A DNA stretch of 64,000 nt, taken from NCBI RefSeq assembly GCF_014192415.1, contig NZ_JACHXY010000001.1, positions 1,612,001 to 1,676,000 of the forward strand, given 5' to 3'. Source of the DNA: Microbacterium proteolyticum (GTDB lineage: Bacteria; Actinomycetota; Actinomycetes; Actinomycetales; Microbacteriaceae). Below are positions 25,920 through 34,853 of this stretch, piece by piece (position 1 is the stretch's first letter; every line of letters starts with the position of its first letter). The position numbers were made by a program, and so were the translations under genes. Under the pieces are notes generated by a model. That model was not told the origin of the DNA, made no database searches, and was given only the letters and a program-made list of their open reading frames with translations.

Positions 25920-26899
25920 GTTTCCCCGAGCACCGCCCGCGGCGCCTGCGTCGCACCCCCGCCGTCCGTCGTCTCGCCCGCGAGACGCACCTCGTGCCCG
26001 CGCAGCTCGTGCTGCCCATGTTCGTGCGCGAGGGAATCAGCGAGCCGAGCCCCATCGGTTCGATGCCGGGGATCGTCCAGCACTCCCTCGACTCGCTCCG
26101 CCGCGCGGTGGTCGAGGCGGCCGAGCAACGCATCGGCGGCATCATGCTGTTCGGCGTGCCCGAGGTGCGCGACGCCGTCGGCTCCGGTGCCGACGATCCG
26201 AACGGCATCCTGAACCGCGCGACCGAGGCCGTCGTCGCCGAGGTGGGTGACGCGCTGGTGGTGCAGACCGACCTGTGCCTCGACGAGTTCACCGACCACG
26301 GGCACTGCGGCGTCCTGCAGGCCGACGGGGCGGTCGACAACGACGCCACCCTCGGGCGCTACACCGCGATGGGTCTCGCGCAGGCGCGCGCGGGCTCGGC
26401 GATGCTGGGCCTGTCGGGCATGATGGACGGCCAGGTCGGCGCGGTGCGCGAGGCTCTGGATGCCGAGGGCTTCACCGACACGCTGATCCTGGCGTACTCC
26501 GCGAAGTACGCGGGCGCCTTCTACGGCCCGTTCCGCGAGGCGGTCGACTCGCAGCTCAAGGGCGATCGTCGCTCGTACCAGCTCGACCCCGGCAACGGTC
26601 GCGAGGGCGTGCGCGAAGCGCTGCTCGACGTCGAAGAGGGCGCCGATGTGGTCATGGTCAAGCCCGCGCTGCCGTATCTCGACGTGCTCGCCGAGGTGAA
26701 GGCCTCGGTCGACGTGCCGGTGTGGGCCTACCAGGTGTCGGGCGAGTACGCGATGGTCGAGGCCGCCGCAGCCCACGGCTGGATCGACCGCCAGGGCGCA
26801 ATCACGGAGAGCCTGCTCGGTATCCGGCGTGCCGGCGCCGACGCGATCCTGACGTACTGGGCGGTCGAGGCCGCCCGCTGGCTCCGCACCGAGCTCTGA
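25916..26899 (+). CDS. hemB: Delta-aminolevulinic acid dehydratase (porphobilinogen synthase)
   Basis: 327 residues. Condenses two 5-aminolevulinates to porphobilinogen. Schiff-base lysines are in AYSAKYAG (about 199) and [11 protein letters not shown] (about 249). The metal-site loop reads [14 protein letters not shown], keeping two of the three zinc cysteines, a common actinobacterial arrangement. ATGA overlap with hemD. A 197-base gap separates it from hemL. Confidence 0.96.
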   Translation: MSFPEHRPRRLRRTPAVRRLARETHLVPAQLVLPMFVREGISEPSPIGSMPGIVQHSLDSLRRAVVEAAEQRIGGIMLFGVPEVRDAVGSGADDPNGILNRATEAVVAEVGDALVVQTDLCLDEFTDHGHCGVLQADGAVDNDATLGRYTAMGLAQARAGSAMLGLSGMMDGQVGAVREALDAEGFTDTLILAYSAKYAGAFYGPFREAVDSQLKGDRRSYQLDPGNGREGVREALLDVEEGADVVMVKPALPYLDVLAEVKASVDVPVWAYQVSGEYAMVEAAAAHGWIDRQGAITESLLGIRRAGADAILTYWAVEAARWLRTEL

Positions 26900-27096
26900 C
26901 GTCTCCCCGCCCAGCCGAGCCGCGACACGGGCCCGCTCAGCCCATCGCGTCGTCGACCGGACACGACGCAGGAGATTCCCACCGGTTCTCGCGGCCTCTG
27001 CGCCGGCAACTCCGGGAAGATTGACCCTGCAGACCCCGCGGCGCGGGACGGCCCCCGATTCTCCTGCGTTATGCACATCGAGAGGATGAGCACCCC

Positions 27097-28437
27097 ATGA
27101 CCGATCTCAACGACCAGTGGTTCGCCCGTGCCAAAGACGTCATTCCGGGCGGCGTGAACTCGCCCGTGCGTGCCTACGGCTCCGTGGGCGGGACGCCTCG
27201 GTTCGTGCAGTCGGCATCCGGGCCCCGCATCACGGATGCCGCGGGCCGGGAGTACGTCGACCTCGTCGCCTCGTGGGGTCCGGCGCTGCTCGGTCACGCG
27301 CACCCCGAGGTGGTCGAGGCCGTGCGGTCAGCGGCGTCCCGCGGATTGTCGTTCGGCGCACCCACGGGGGCCGAAGTGGAGCTCGCCGACCTCATCGCGC
27401 ACCGTGTGCAGGTGGGCGAGCTGAAGCCGATCGAGAAGGTGCGCCTGGTGTCGACCGGCACCGAGGCGACGATGACGGCGATCCGTCTCGCGCGCGGTGT
27501 GACGGGACGCGACCTGCTGATCAAGTTCGCCGGGCATTACCACGGCCACTCCGACGGACTGCTGGCCGCCGCCGGATCGGGTGTCGCCACCCTCGCCCTG
27601 CCCGGCTCGGCGGGCGTTCCCACGCCCATCGCCGCGCAGACCCTCGTGCTGCCCTACAACGACCTCGACGCCGTTCGCGAGGCCTTCGAGGTGCACGGCG
27701 AGAACATCGCCGCGATCATCGTCGAGGCGGCCTCCGCCAACATGGGCGTCGTGCCGCCGCTGCCCGGCTTCAACGCCGCGCTCGCCGACATCGCGCACAG
27801 CCACGGCGCCCTGCTCATCGTGGACGAGGTGCTCACCGGCTTCCGCGTGCATCCGGCCGGCTTCTGGGGCCTCCAGGCTTCGCAGGGCGAGCGCTACCTG
27901 CCCGACATCCTCACGTACGGCAAGGTCGTCGGCGGAGGGATGCCGCTGGCCGCCCTCGCCGGCCGCGCCCAGATCATGGACCACCTGGCTCCCCTCGGCC
28001 CGGTGTACCAGGCCGGAACCCTGTCGGGAAACCCGTTGTCGGTGGCCGCGGGCCTGGCGACCCTGCGCCTGGCGACGCCCGAGGTGTACGCCGCGGTCGA
28101 CGCCGCAGCCGGTCGGGTCGCCGATGCGCTCGACGCGGCGCTGACGGCGGAGGGCGTGGTGCACGTCGTGCCGCGCGCCGGGTCCCTGTTCGGCGTCGCC
28201 TTCCTGCCCGAGGTCCCCCTCGACTACGCCACCGCGCTCACGCAGCAGTCGTACCGCTACGCCGCGTTCTTCCATTCGATGCTGGATGCCGGTGTCTCGC
28301 TGCCGCCGAGCGTGTTCGAGGCGTGGTTCCTCACGGCGGCGCACGACGACGCGGCGCTCGAGCACGTGCTCGACGCGTTGCCGGCGGCGGCGAAGGCCGC
28401 AGCGGAGGCGCTGGATCCGACGCTTCTCGCGCAGTAG
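27097..28437 (+). CDS. hemL: Glutamate-1-semialdehyde 2,1-aminomutase
   Basis: 446 residues, class III aminotransferase fold. Converts glutamate-1-semialdehyde to 5-aminolevulinate with PLP or [16 protein letters not shown] start ([14 protein letters not shown]), [16 protein letters not shown], the DEVLTGFRV loop and the PLP-binding Lys in [12 protein letters not shown] (about Lys274) are all present. It is preceded by GAGAGG. The 26900-27096 gap shows no clear promoter, so whether it is co-transcribed with hemB is open. Confidence 0.95.
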   Translation: MTDLNDQWFARAKDVIPGGVNSPVRAYGSVGGTPRFVQSASGPRITDAAGREYVDLVASWGPALLGHAHPEVVEAVRSAASRGLSFGAPTGAEVELADLIAHRVQVGELKPIEKVRLVSTGTEATMTAIRLARGVTGRDLLIKFAGHYHGHSDGLLAAAGSGVATLALPGSAGVPTPIAAQTLVLPYNDLDAVREAFEVHGENIAAIIVEAASANMGVVPPLPGFNAALADIAHSHGALLIVDEVLTGFRVHPAGFWGLQASQGERYLPDILTYGKVVGGGMPLAALAGRAQIMDHLAPLGPVYQAGTLSGNPLSVAAGLATLRLATPEVYAAVDAAAGRVADALDAALTAEGVVHVVPRAGSLFGVAFLPEVPLDYATALTQQSYRYAAFFHSMLDAGVSLPPSVFEAWFLTAAHDDAALEHVLDALPAAAKAAAEALDPTLLAQ

Positions 28438-28495
28438 GCGTCGCCCGGGCGCATCTCATCCGCCGGGGGTGACGCGCATCGTCTTCGTGGTCGAT

Positions 28496-28528
28496 GTGCG
28501 CGCGAGCGCTCTCGCTCGAGTGGCGCAC
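28496..28528 (+). terminator. Possible terminator hairpin after hemL
   Basis: GTGCGC (28496-28501) pairs with GCGCAC (28523-28528), and GAGCG/CGCTC forms an inner stem. No T-run follows, so termination is uncertain. The rest of the 204-base gap before cofD shows nothing else. Confidence 0.35.
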
Positions 28529-28641
28529 GTCTGCTGATCGGTCGCGGCGCGGCGGGAACCGCCGCACGAGATGTCGGAGGCGGACCCGGGGCTCAGGCGC
28601 ACGCCGCGCGGTGCCCCGCGGCGCGGTGGAAGACTGGACGG

Positions 28642-29607
28642 ATGCACATTCCTCAGCCCCGCGTCGTCGTGCTCGCCGGTGGAGTCGGGGGGGCGAAGTT
28701 CCTACTCGGCGTGCGCGCCGCGCTCCGTCGGCTCGGCGCTCCCGAGGCCACCGTCGTGGTCAACACGGGCGACGACCTGTGGCTCTCGGGTGTGCGGTTG
28801 CAGCCCGACGTCGACTCGATCACTTACGCGCTGGCGGGGCAGAACGACACCGTGCGCGGATGGGGTCGCGCGGGTGACACCGAACGTGTCAACGAAGAGC
28901 TTCAAGCGTGGGGCGCCGGCTGGCCCTGGTTCACCCTGGGCGACCTCGACCTCGGCACGCACCTGGCACGCACCGGGTGGCTGCGCGAGGGTCTCACCCC
29001 GAGCCAAGTGCTCGCCCGCATGGCGGAGCGGTGGCCCCTCGGCGTCCGTCTTCTGCCCATGACCGAGAGCGAGGTCGACACGCATGTGCTCCTGGAGGAC
29101 GGCGGGCGTCTGCACTTCCAGGAGTGGTGGACCCGTCACCGCGCGAAGCTCGCGCCCCGAGCGTTCGAGAATCCCGGGATCACGGATGCCGTACCCGCAC
29201 CCGGAGTCGTGGATGCCATCACTGCGGCCGACGTGGTGCTGCTGGCGCCGTCGAACCCCGTCGTATCGATCGGTCCGATCCTCGCGGTGCCTGGTGTGCG
29301 CGATGCCCTGCGGGAGACCACGGCGCGGGTGGTCGGCGTGTCGCCGATCATCGGTGGGCGGGTCGTGCGCGGGATGGCGGACGTCTGCCTGACGGCCATC
29401 GCGGTCGAGACGTCTGCCGCGGCGGTGGCGCAGCATTTCGGGGCGCGGTCGGCGGGCGGCGTGCTCGACGCGTGGCTGCTGGCCGAGGAGGACGCCGCGT
29501 CGGTCGCCGAGGTCGAGGCGGCGGGGATCCGCACGGTGGTCGCTCCGCTGTGGATGAGCGACGAGAACGCATCGGCCGGGATCGCGGAGGCGGCGCTCAG
29601 GGCCTAA
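28642..29607 (+). CDS. cofD: 2-phospho-L-lactate (or phosphoenolpyruvate) transferase of F420 synthesis
   Basis: 321 residues. Transfers the phospholactate/enolpyruvyl moiety to FO in coenzyme F420 synthesis (FbiA in mycobacteria). N-terminal VVVLAGGVGGAKFLLGV and NTGDDLWLSGVRLQPDVDS are CofD hallmarks, and SPIIGGRVVRGMAD closes the active site. Its stop codon overlaps, tail to tail, the stop of the AraC-type gene (TAA/TAG sharing bases 29605-29606). Other F420 genes lie 4.4 kb further right on the opposite strand. Confidence 0.93.
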   Translation: MHIPQPRVVVLAGGVGGAKFLLGVRAALRRLGAPEATVVVNTGDDLWLSGVRLQPDVDSITYALAGQNDTVRGWGRAGDTERVNEELQAWGAGWPWFTLGDLDLGTHLARTGWLREGLTPSQVLARMAERWPLGVRLLPMTESEVDTHVLLEDGGRLHFQEWWTRHRAKLAPRAFENPGITDAVPAPGVVDAITAADVVLLAPSNPVVSIGPILAVPGVRDALRETTARVVGVSPIIGGRVVRGMADVCLTAIAVETSAAAVAQHFGARSAGGVLDAWLLAEEDAASVAEVEAAGIRTVVAPLWMSDENASAGIAEAALRA

Positions 29608-30530
29608 GGGTCGCCCGAGCGCGCGTCCTCGCGAGCGTTCGCCCGCAGACTCTCGCGAAGTGCTCTCGCGGAGGGGATGCCGCTTTGGTGTGCAACCGTT
29701 GAGAGATCCGTGTCGGGATCGATCGCCAGCAGGTGTCGAGCCCGGCTGACTCGTTGCGTGCGCAGGAACTGCCGCGGCGAATCGCCTTCTCTCCCGAACG
29801 CTCGAGTCAGATGTGACCGCGTCACCCCGAGCTCTTCGGCAGCACGTTGGACGGTGTAGGAGGGATCCGAGGCATGTTCGGAGAGAAGGCGCCGGGCCTC
29901 CTGGACGAGGTCGTTGCGACGAGGTCGTGGGCCTGCACCGACCGCCGGCGGGGTGACTGCGTCTGTCATGGCGTCGAGTGCCAGTGCGAAGAGGCGCGCT
30001 GACCGATCATCCAGGGGGGTGTCGGCGTTGAGAAGCATGTTCACCGTCCCGGCGAGGCAGGACCATGCCGTCAGCGGGCCTCCCGTGCGCCCGTCGAGGT
30101 GGGTGTACGTATCTGCCTGGATTCGCAGGCCGGTGAATCCGCGCGACTCGATCTCGATACGCGCCGTCGGTTGTGACGCGGTGAGACGAGAGACCGCTGG
30201 ATCAGCCCACGCGATAGCTGACTGTGTACGCAACTGGTGCACGCTTCCGGTCGAGTCGTCGATGCGCGCGGCTCCCTGAGTCTGGAGCCAGACGTGTCTC
30301 GTGGGCTGCGGAGCGTCCACCGTCCGGGTGAGAACGAGCGGCGTGTGCCATACCCTCCGGATCGTGACTTTCGAGAGACGTAATTCATCCACGAAGGCGC
30401 GCGGTACGGAGCCTACTCGTGGCGCTGCGGCCCACCCCTGTGCAGCGAACCATCGCGCCATGTCATCGCCGATCAGATGAGCGCGACTCCGTGGCTCAGC
30501 GGTGCTGGGGGTGGGTGTGTGGGTTCGCAT
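29604..30530 (-). CDS. AraC-family transcriptional regulator
   Basis: 308 residues. C-terminal double helix-turn-helix at about 205-300 (YTVQRAAEELGVTRSHLTRAFGREG then LSTVAHQSGIPSARALRESL). The N-terminal ligand domain is AraC-binding-like but not assignable. It is divergent from the RCC1 protein gene across 240 bases, so that gene is its most likely target. Base composition is lower in G+C than neighbours and the locally common GGATGCC heptamer occurs once, at the very 3' end, hinting at acquisition together with the RCC1 gene. Confidence 0.85.
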   Translation of the reverse strand: MRTHTPTPSTAEPRSRAHLIGDDMARWFAAQGWAAAPRVGSVPRAFVDELRLSKVTIRRVWHTPLVLTRTVDAPQPTRHVWLQTQGAARIDDSTGSVHQLRTQSAIAWADPAVSRLTASQPTARIEIESRGFTGLRIQADTYTHLDGRTGGPLTAWSCLAGTVNMLLNADTPLDDRSARLFALALDAMTDAVTPPAVGAGPRPRRNDLVQEARRLLSEHASDPSYTVQRAAEELGVTRSHLTRAFGREGDSPRQFLRTQRVSRARHLLAIDPDTDLSTVAHQSGIPSARALRESLRANAREDARSGDP

Positions 30531-30660
30531 AGCACTCGCTCGAGTCTGTGCATCCGCGTCGCTGGATGGGCTCCGTCAGCCCCGATGTCACCTCCCGAGG
30601 TCGAGGACTTCGTCCGCCGAGGCCGCTCGCGGGGAGGCGGATAACGGGGTTGGTGCACTC

Positions 30661-30679
30661 GATACGCCGATGGCGCATC
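30661..30679. promoter_or_regulatory. Imperfect palindrome in the AraC/RCC1 divergent region
   Basis: GATACGCC-GAT-GGCGCATC has 8-base arms with one mismatch. It is 131 bases from the regulator start and 92 bases from the RCC1 gene, a plausible regulator binding site. Confidence 0.35.
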
Positions 30680-30712
30680 GAATTCGACCGTTTCACTACG
30701 CGTGGCCACTAT

Positions 30713-30730
30713 GCAGAAGCACCCTTCTGC
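30713..30730 (+). other. Hairpin in the leader of the RCC1 gene
   Basis: GCAGAAG-CACC-CTTCTGC is a perfect 7-base stem ending 40 bases before the RCC1 start codon. It could be an mRNA leader structure or a second operator. No T-run follows. Confidence 0.35.
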
Positions 30731-30770
30731 GGTCATTCGCCGCGGGACGCGCCCGTGATTAGGAGAAGAC

Positions 30771-33700
30771 ATGACGGAAATTGACAGTCCACCGCAGCCG
30801 GATCGCCCCCTCGGTAGGCGAACGATTCTGGTCGGCGCCGCCTGGAGCGTGCCGGCCATCAGCATGATGTCCGTGTCACCGGCATTCGCCTCTTCGACGG
30901 ACCGCACTGTCACGTTGACACTGCCCGGAGGCTCTACGCTTCCCGCCGCGGGCGCCACGGCGCTCCAGGTGAGTGTGGCGAAGAGCGGCGGAGCGGCATT
31001 CGCCGGCGCCGCCGTCTCCTTGACCGGACCTGCATCCGCTTCTTTCGGGGCGAGCAGTGGTACCACCAACGGCTCGGGTCAGTTCTCCACGACGATCGAC
31101 CTCGGCACACCCTGGGCGACCCCGGGCGGGACCGTGACCCTGGCGGCGCTGAGCGACGGAGCCTCCTCGACGGTGAGCCCGACCGTTCTGGGCGCGAACA
31201 TGTTCGCGCTCGGGGGGAGCTACGGTTCGTCGGCCGTACAAGCCGAGAAGGTCTTCCCGGCCCCTATCGAGCAGGCGCTCGCGAGCCTGAACTTCCAGGT
31301 CGTGCTGCTCGCGGACGGCACCGTGTGGTCCAAGGGAGCGAACGCGCGAGGTCAGCTCGGCAACGGAACGACGACGGATCGATCGACATGGGCGGTCGTG
31401 CCGGGGATCGGAGACGTCGTCCAGATCGCCGCCGGGCGCGACATCGTCTTCGCGCGACGTAGCGACGGGACGGTCTGGGGGTGGGGCGCGAATGAAGTGG
31501 GACAGATGGCCAACGGAGGTTCCGCTGACGTCCTCGCGCCCGCAGCGATCCCCGGGCTGAGCGGCGTGGTGCAGGTCGTCGCGGCGGCCGTATCGGGACA
31601 TGCGCTCCGCTCGGACGGCACCGTTGTCGGGTGGGGCTCGAACACCGCCGGACAGATGGGAACGGGGTCGACCTCGAGCTCGAGCGGTGTCGTCGCAGCC
31701 AGTGTGTCGAACGTGGCGCAGCTCGCCACGAGCAACAGGACGGTCATCGCCCTTCTCACCGACGGGTCCGTGCGCGCGTGGGGGCAGAACGATCGTGGGC
31801 AAACCGGTACGGGACCGTCCCCCGGTAGCGTCGTGACACCGACGACGATCCCCGGATTGGCGAATGTGACGTCGGTCGCCGGCGGGCGTGAGTCGTCGGC
31901 GGCGGTCCTTCAGGACAGAAGCGTGTGGATGTGGGGAATGAACGATCGGGGTCAGCTCGGTGATGGCTCGACGACAGATCGGAACACTCCGGTCGCAGTC
32001 AGCGGATTGAGTTCCGTGGCCGCTGTCGCGTGCGCTGGTCTGTCCTCCTACGCTCTTCGCACGGACGGAACCGTGGTCAGCTGGGGCTACAACGGCGACG
32101 GCCGTCTCGGTGACGGGACGACCACCGACAGCTCCGCTCCGGTGACCGTCGCGGGTCTGACCGACCACGTCATCAGCCGGTTGATGAACAGCAACGGCCA
32201 GACGGACGCCGTCTTCCTTCTCGTCGGTCTGGAGACGCTGAGTCTGTCAGCGACTCCGACTCTCGTTTCCGCAGGCGCTGATGCGACCGTCACCGGAACC
32301 CTCCTCGCAAACGGGTCGGCCGTGTCGGGCCGCACCATTTCCTTCGGTGCGGACTCGGTCGCCGCTCTGTCCGCGCCCTCCGCAATGACGGGGTCGGACG
32401 GAAAGTCGTCGGTGACGGCTACGGCGGATTCCTGGGCGGCTGCTGGAACCTCGGTCTCGCTCAGCGCGTCCACGTCCTCGGCTACGCAGCGGACAACGGT
32501 CACCCTGCTCGGATCCAACGTCGTCGGCTCCGGTTCTGGGTACGGCTCGACACCGGTTCAGGCGCCGCGGGTGTTCCCGAAATCCATTCGTCAGATCTCG
32601 TCCGGCGACGGGTTCTCGGTCGCTGTTCTCGAGGATCGGACCGTGTGGACGGTAGGTGACAACACATACGGCCAACTGGGAGACGGAACGACCACGTCGC
32701 GATCGACGTGGGCAGCGGTCCCCGGTCTGACCGATGTGCTGGAAGTCAGCGTCGGTACTCGTTGGGTCGCTGCGCGACTCGTGGACGGCTCCATCAAAGT
32801 ATGGGGTGCCGGGTCGTACGGCAATCTCGGCACCGGATCGACGGCTGATGCTCTCTCGCCGACGGTCATCAACGTCAGTGACGTGGTCCAGATCGTCGCT
32901 TCGGCCGGAAACGGATACGTCCTCAAATCCGATGGGACCGTGTGGGCGTGGGGTGACAACCACGTCGGTCAACTGGGAGACGGGTCGGTGGATTCGACGG
33001 GGATTAGCCCTCGGCTCACATCGAGCAAGGTCCTGGGTATCCCTGGGCGTGTGACGAAGATCTCTGCGAGCAACTGGACCGTGGCCGCTCTCCTGACCGA
33101 TCAGACGGTCGTTTCCTGGGGGCAGAACAACTATGGGCAGGTAGGCGACGGATCCGGCACGGACCGCTACCTCCCGGTGGTCGTCACCGGGCTCTCGAAC
33201 GTCGTGGACCTGGTGTCCGGACGCGAGACGACGTACGCACGTCTCGCGGACAAGACCCTTCGCGCATGGGGCATGAACGAGCACGGGCAGACGGGTAACG
33301 GCTCGACCAGCCACGCTCTCAGCCCCGTGAACTGCGGCGGTCTGACGGACGTTCAGAACATCGTGCCGTGGGGTGGATCTGTTTTCGCGTCGCTCGGGGA
33401 CGGAACCCTCCGAAGCTGGGGGTGGAATGTCTTCGGTCAGCTCGCGATCGGGCACACCAGCCAACACGAACTGAGCCCGCAGACCGTCCAAGTGCCCGCC
33501 GGCGTGAAGATCACCGGTCTCACTTCGCCTACCCCGGGCAACGGAACGCCGTTCTTCTTCGCCGAGAAGGACGCGGCATCCACGGGATCAGCGAACCTCG
33601 CTCGGGGGGCGGGCGCATCCGCGAGCTCCGTCGAAGGCTCGCTCGCTCCGAGCAACGCCATCGATGGCGACGCGTCTACGCGTTGGGGAAGCAATTACTC

Positions 33701-33989
33701 GAATCAGGCCAATCCGGACGATCAATGGTTGGCGCTCGATTTCGGTGGACATCGGACGGTGGCGCGAGTCGAGATCGTCTGGAATGTCGCCTACGCCAAG
33801 GAGTACGCCATCGAGGTCTCCTCCGACGGCGTCTCATGGACGACTGCCGCGACGAAACAGGACGGCGCCGGAGGAACCGAGTCTCTGTCCTTCTCGGCCA
33901 CTTCGCGTCGATACCTCAGGATGCGCGGCATCCGACGGGGCACCTCGTTCGGATACTCGATTTACGAACTCCGAGTGTTCTCGAACTGA
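30771..33989 (+). CDS. Secreted double RCC1-propeller protein with Ig-like and F5/8-type C domains
   Basis: 1072 residues. A twin-arginine-type start (R16-R17, RRTIL) plus hydrophobic core and SPAFA gives a Tat-like signal. An Ig-like (Big_1-type) domain lies at about 45-140, an RCC1 propeller at about 145-485 (repeats like DGTVWGWGANEVGQ), a second Ig-like domain at about 486-580, a second propeller at about 588-920, and a discoidin/F5/8-type C carbohydrate-binding domain at about 935-1072 (SNAIDGDASTRWGSNY). The two halves look like a duplication. AGGAG lies 6 bases before the ATG. RCC1 repeats in secreted bacterial proteins are thought to mediate binding; no enzyme motif seen. Lower G+C and almost no GGATGCC heptamers suggest recent acquisition. 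Confidence 0.88.
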   Translation: MTEIDSPPQPDRPLGRRTILVGAAWSVPAISMMSVSPAFASSTDRTVTLTLPGGSTLPAAGATALQVSVAKSGGAAFAGAAVSLTGPASASFGASSGTTNGSGQFSTTIDLGTPWATPGGTVTLAALSDGASSTVSPTVLGANMFALGGSYGSSAVQAEKVFPAPIEQALASLNFQVVLLADGTVWSKGANARGQLGNGTTTDRSTWAVVPGIGDVVQIAAGRDIVFARRSDGTVWGWGANEVGQMANGGSADVLAPAAIPGLSGVVQVVAAAVSGHALRSDGTVVGWGSNTAGQMGTGSTSSSSGVVAASVSNVAQLATSNRTVIALLTDGSVRAWGQNDRGQTGTGPSPGSVVTPTTIPGLANVTSVAGGRESSAAVLQDRSVWMWGMNDRGQLGDGSTTDRNTPVAVSGLSSVAAVACAGLSSYALRTDGTVVSWGYNGDGRLGDGTTTDSSAPVTVAGLTDHVISRLMNSNGQTDAVFLLVGLETLSLSATPTLVSAGADATVTGTLLANGSAVSGRTISFGADSVAALSAPSAMTGSDGKSSVTATADSWAAAGTSVSLSASTSSATQRTTVTLLGSNVVGSGSGYGSTPVQAPRVFPKSIRQISSGDGFSVAVLEDRTVWTVGDNTYGQLGDGTTTSRSTWAAVPGLTDVLEVSVGTRWVAARLVDGSIKVWGAGSYGNLGTGSTADALSPTVINVSDVVQIVASAGNGYVLKSDGTVWAWGDNHVGQLGDGSVDSTGISPRLTSSKVLGIPGRVTKISASNWTVAALLTDQTVVSWGQNNYGQVGDGSGTDRYLPVVVTGLSNVVDLVSGRETTYARLADKTLRAWGMNEHGQTGNGSTSHALSPVNCGGLTDVQNIVPWGGSVFASLGDGTLRSWGWNVFGQLAIGHTSQHELSPQTVQVPAGVKITGLTSPTPGNGTPFFFAEKDAASTGSANLARGAGASASSVEGSLAPSNAIDGDASTRWGSNYSNQANPDDQWLALDFGGHRTVARVEIVWNVAYAKEYAIEVSSDGVSWTTAATKQDGAGGTESLSFSATSRRYLRMRGIRRGTSFGYSIYELRVFSN

Positions 33990-33994
33990 CGAAG

Positions 33995-34033
33995 AGCACC
34001 GGTGGCGTGGCTGACCACGTCACCGGTGCTTTT
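33995..34033 (+). terminator. Rho-independent terminator after the RCC1 gene
   Basis: AGCACCGGTG (33995-34004) pairs perfectly with CACCGGTGCT (34021-34030), with an inner CGTGG/CCACG stem and a T-run on the plus strand. Minus-strand cofC ends just beyond, so it may act on both transcripts, though the T-run favours the plus strand. Confidence 0.8.
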
Positions 34034-34059
34034 CCCATGGCGGCGGCCCGCACGATGGC

Positions 34060-34704
34060 TCAGGCCGCCGCAGCAGCCAGGACCGCCGAGGTGTGCGCAC
34101 CCACGCCGAGCGTCACGGCCTGCGTCAGCTGCGCGGCCGTGTCGACGTCGCGGCGGAGGGTCGAGTCGCGCTCGACGGCGAGGTCGGTGCAGCCGAGCAG
34201 GCGGTGGCGGGCCGCGGAGTCCTCGCCGAAGGCCGAGACCCACACCGCCCCCGCGCGGGCGGTGACGAGGGTGGAGCCGGTGGCCTCGGCATCCGGAACC
34301 AGACCCCGTTCGACGGATGCCGCGAGCTCGAGCGCGACGTCGAGGTCGGCGGCGCGCAGGGCGGGCAGGTCGCCGAGCAGAGCGGCGCGTGCAGTGCCCT
34401 GACCGGCGACGGCGGCGCCGAGCGCGATGGCGGCGTCGAGGCCGCGGATCTCGCCCTCGGCCACGACCTCCACACGGCGCGCGCGTCGAAGTGCGCCACG
34501 GATGCCGGCATCGTCGGTGACCACGATGACCTGGGCGACGCGGGTCGCGGCGGCCGCGGCGGCGATGGTGTCGAGGGCGATGGCGCGCGCGAGCGCCTCG
34601 CGGTCGGTGCCGACGTCGACCAGACGCGACTTGCCGACGGCGGCGGGTTTCACCGGGACGATGATCGTCCAGCCGGCGGTGTCAGGGATGTCCATCGCGT
34701 CCAT
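34060..34704 (-). CDS. cofC: 2-phospho-L-lactate/phosphoenolpyruvate guanylyltransferase of F420 synthesis
   Basis: 214 residues from this start. Makes the GDP-activated lactate or enolpyruvate donor used by CofD (FbiD in mycobacteria). Typical CofC beginning IIVPVKPAAVGKSRL, then GDLPALRAADLDVAL and GSTLVTA. ATGs at 34725, 34704 and 34695 are all in frame; none has a clear ribosome site, and I took 34704 because GGGGG lies about 10 bases before it. It is 149 bases downstream of fgd on the same strand, probably the last gene of the F420 operon. Confidence 0.87.
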   Translation of the reverse strand: MDAMDIPDTAGWTIIVPVKPAAVGKSRLVDVGTDREALARAIALDTIAAAAAATRVAQVIVVTDDAGIRGALRRARRVEVVAEGEIRGLDAAIALGAAVAGQGTARAALLGDLPALRAADLDVALELAASVERGLVPDAEATGSTLVTARAGAVWVSAFGEDSAARHRLLGCTDLAVERDSTLRRDVDTAAQLTQAVTLGVGAHTSAVLAAAAA

Positions 34705-34853
34705 TGTGCGTCGAACCCCCGACATTCACGGGTGGGGCGCGTCCGAGATCGTGCAGCGACGACCGGCGATCATCGAGATGGCCGACGTCTGGGCAGAATC
34801 ACGGGTCATCTCGAGGAGCTCGCGCCGTCTCGATCCCGAAGGCGCCCCCGGTG

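Noticed and set aside
26900..27096. tRNA or small RNA in the hemB-hemL gap
   Set aside because: No cloverleaf, CCA end or T-loop sequence could be found on either strand.
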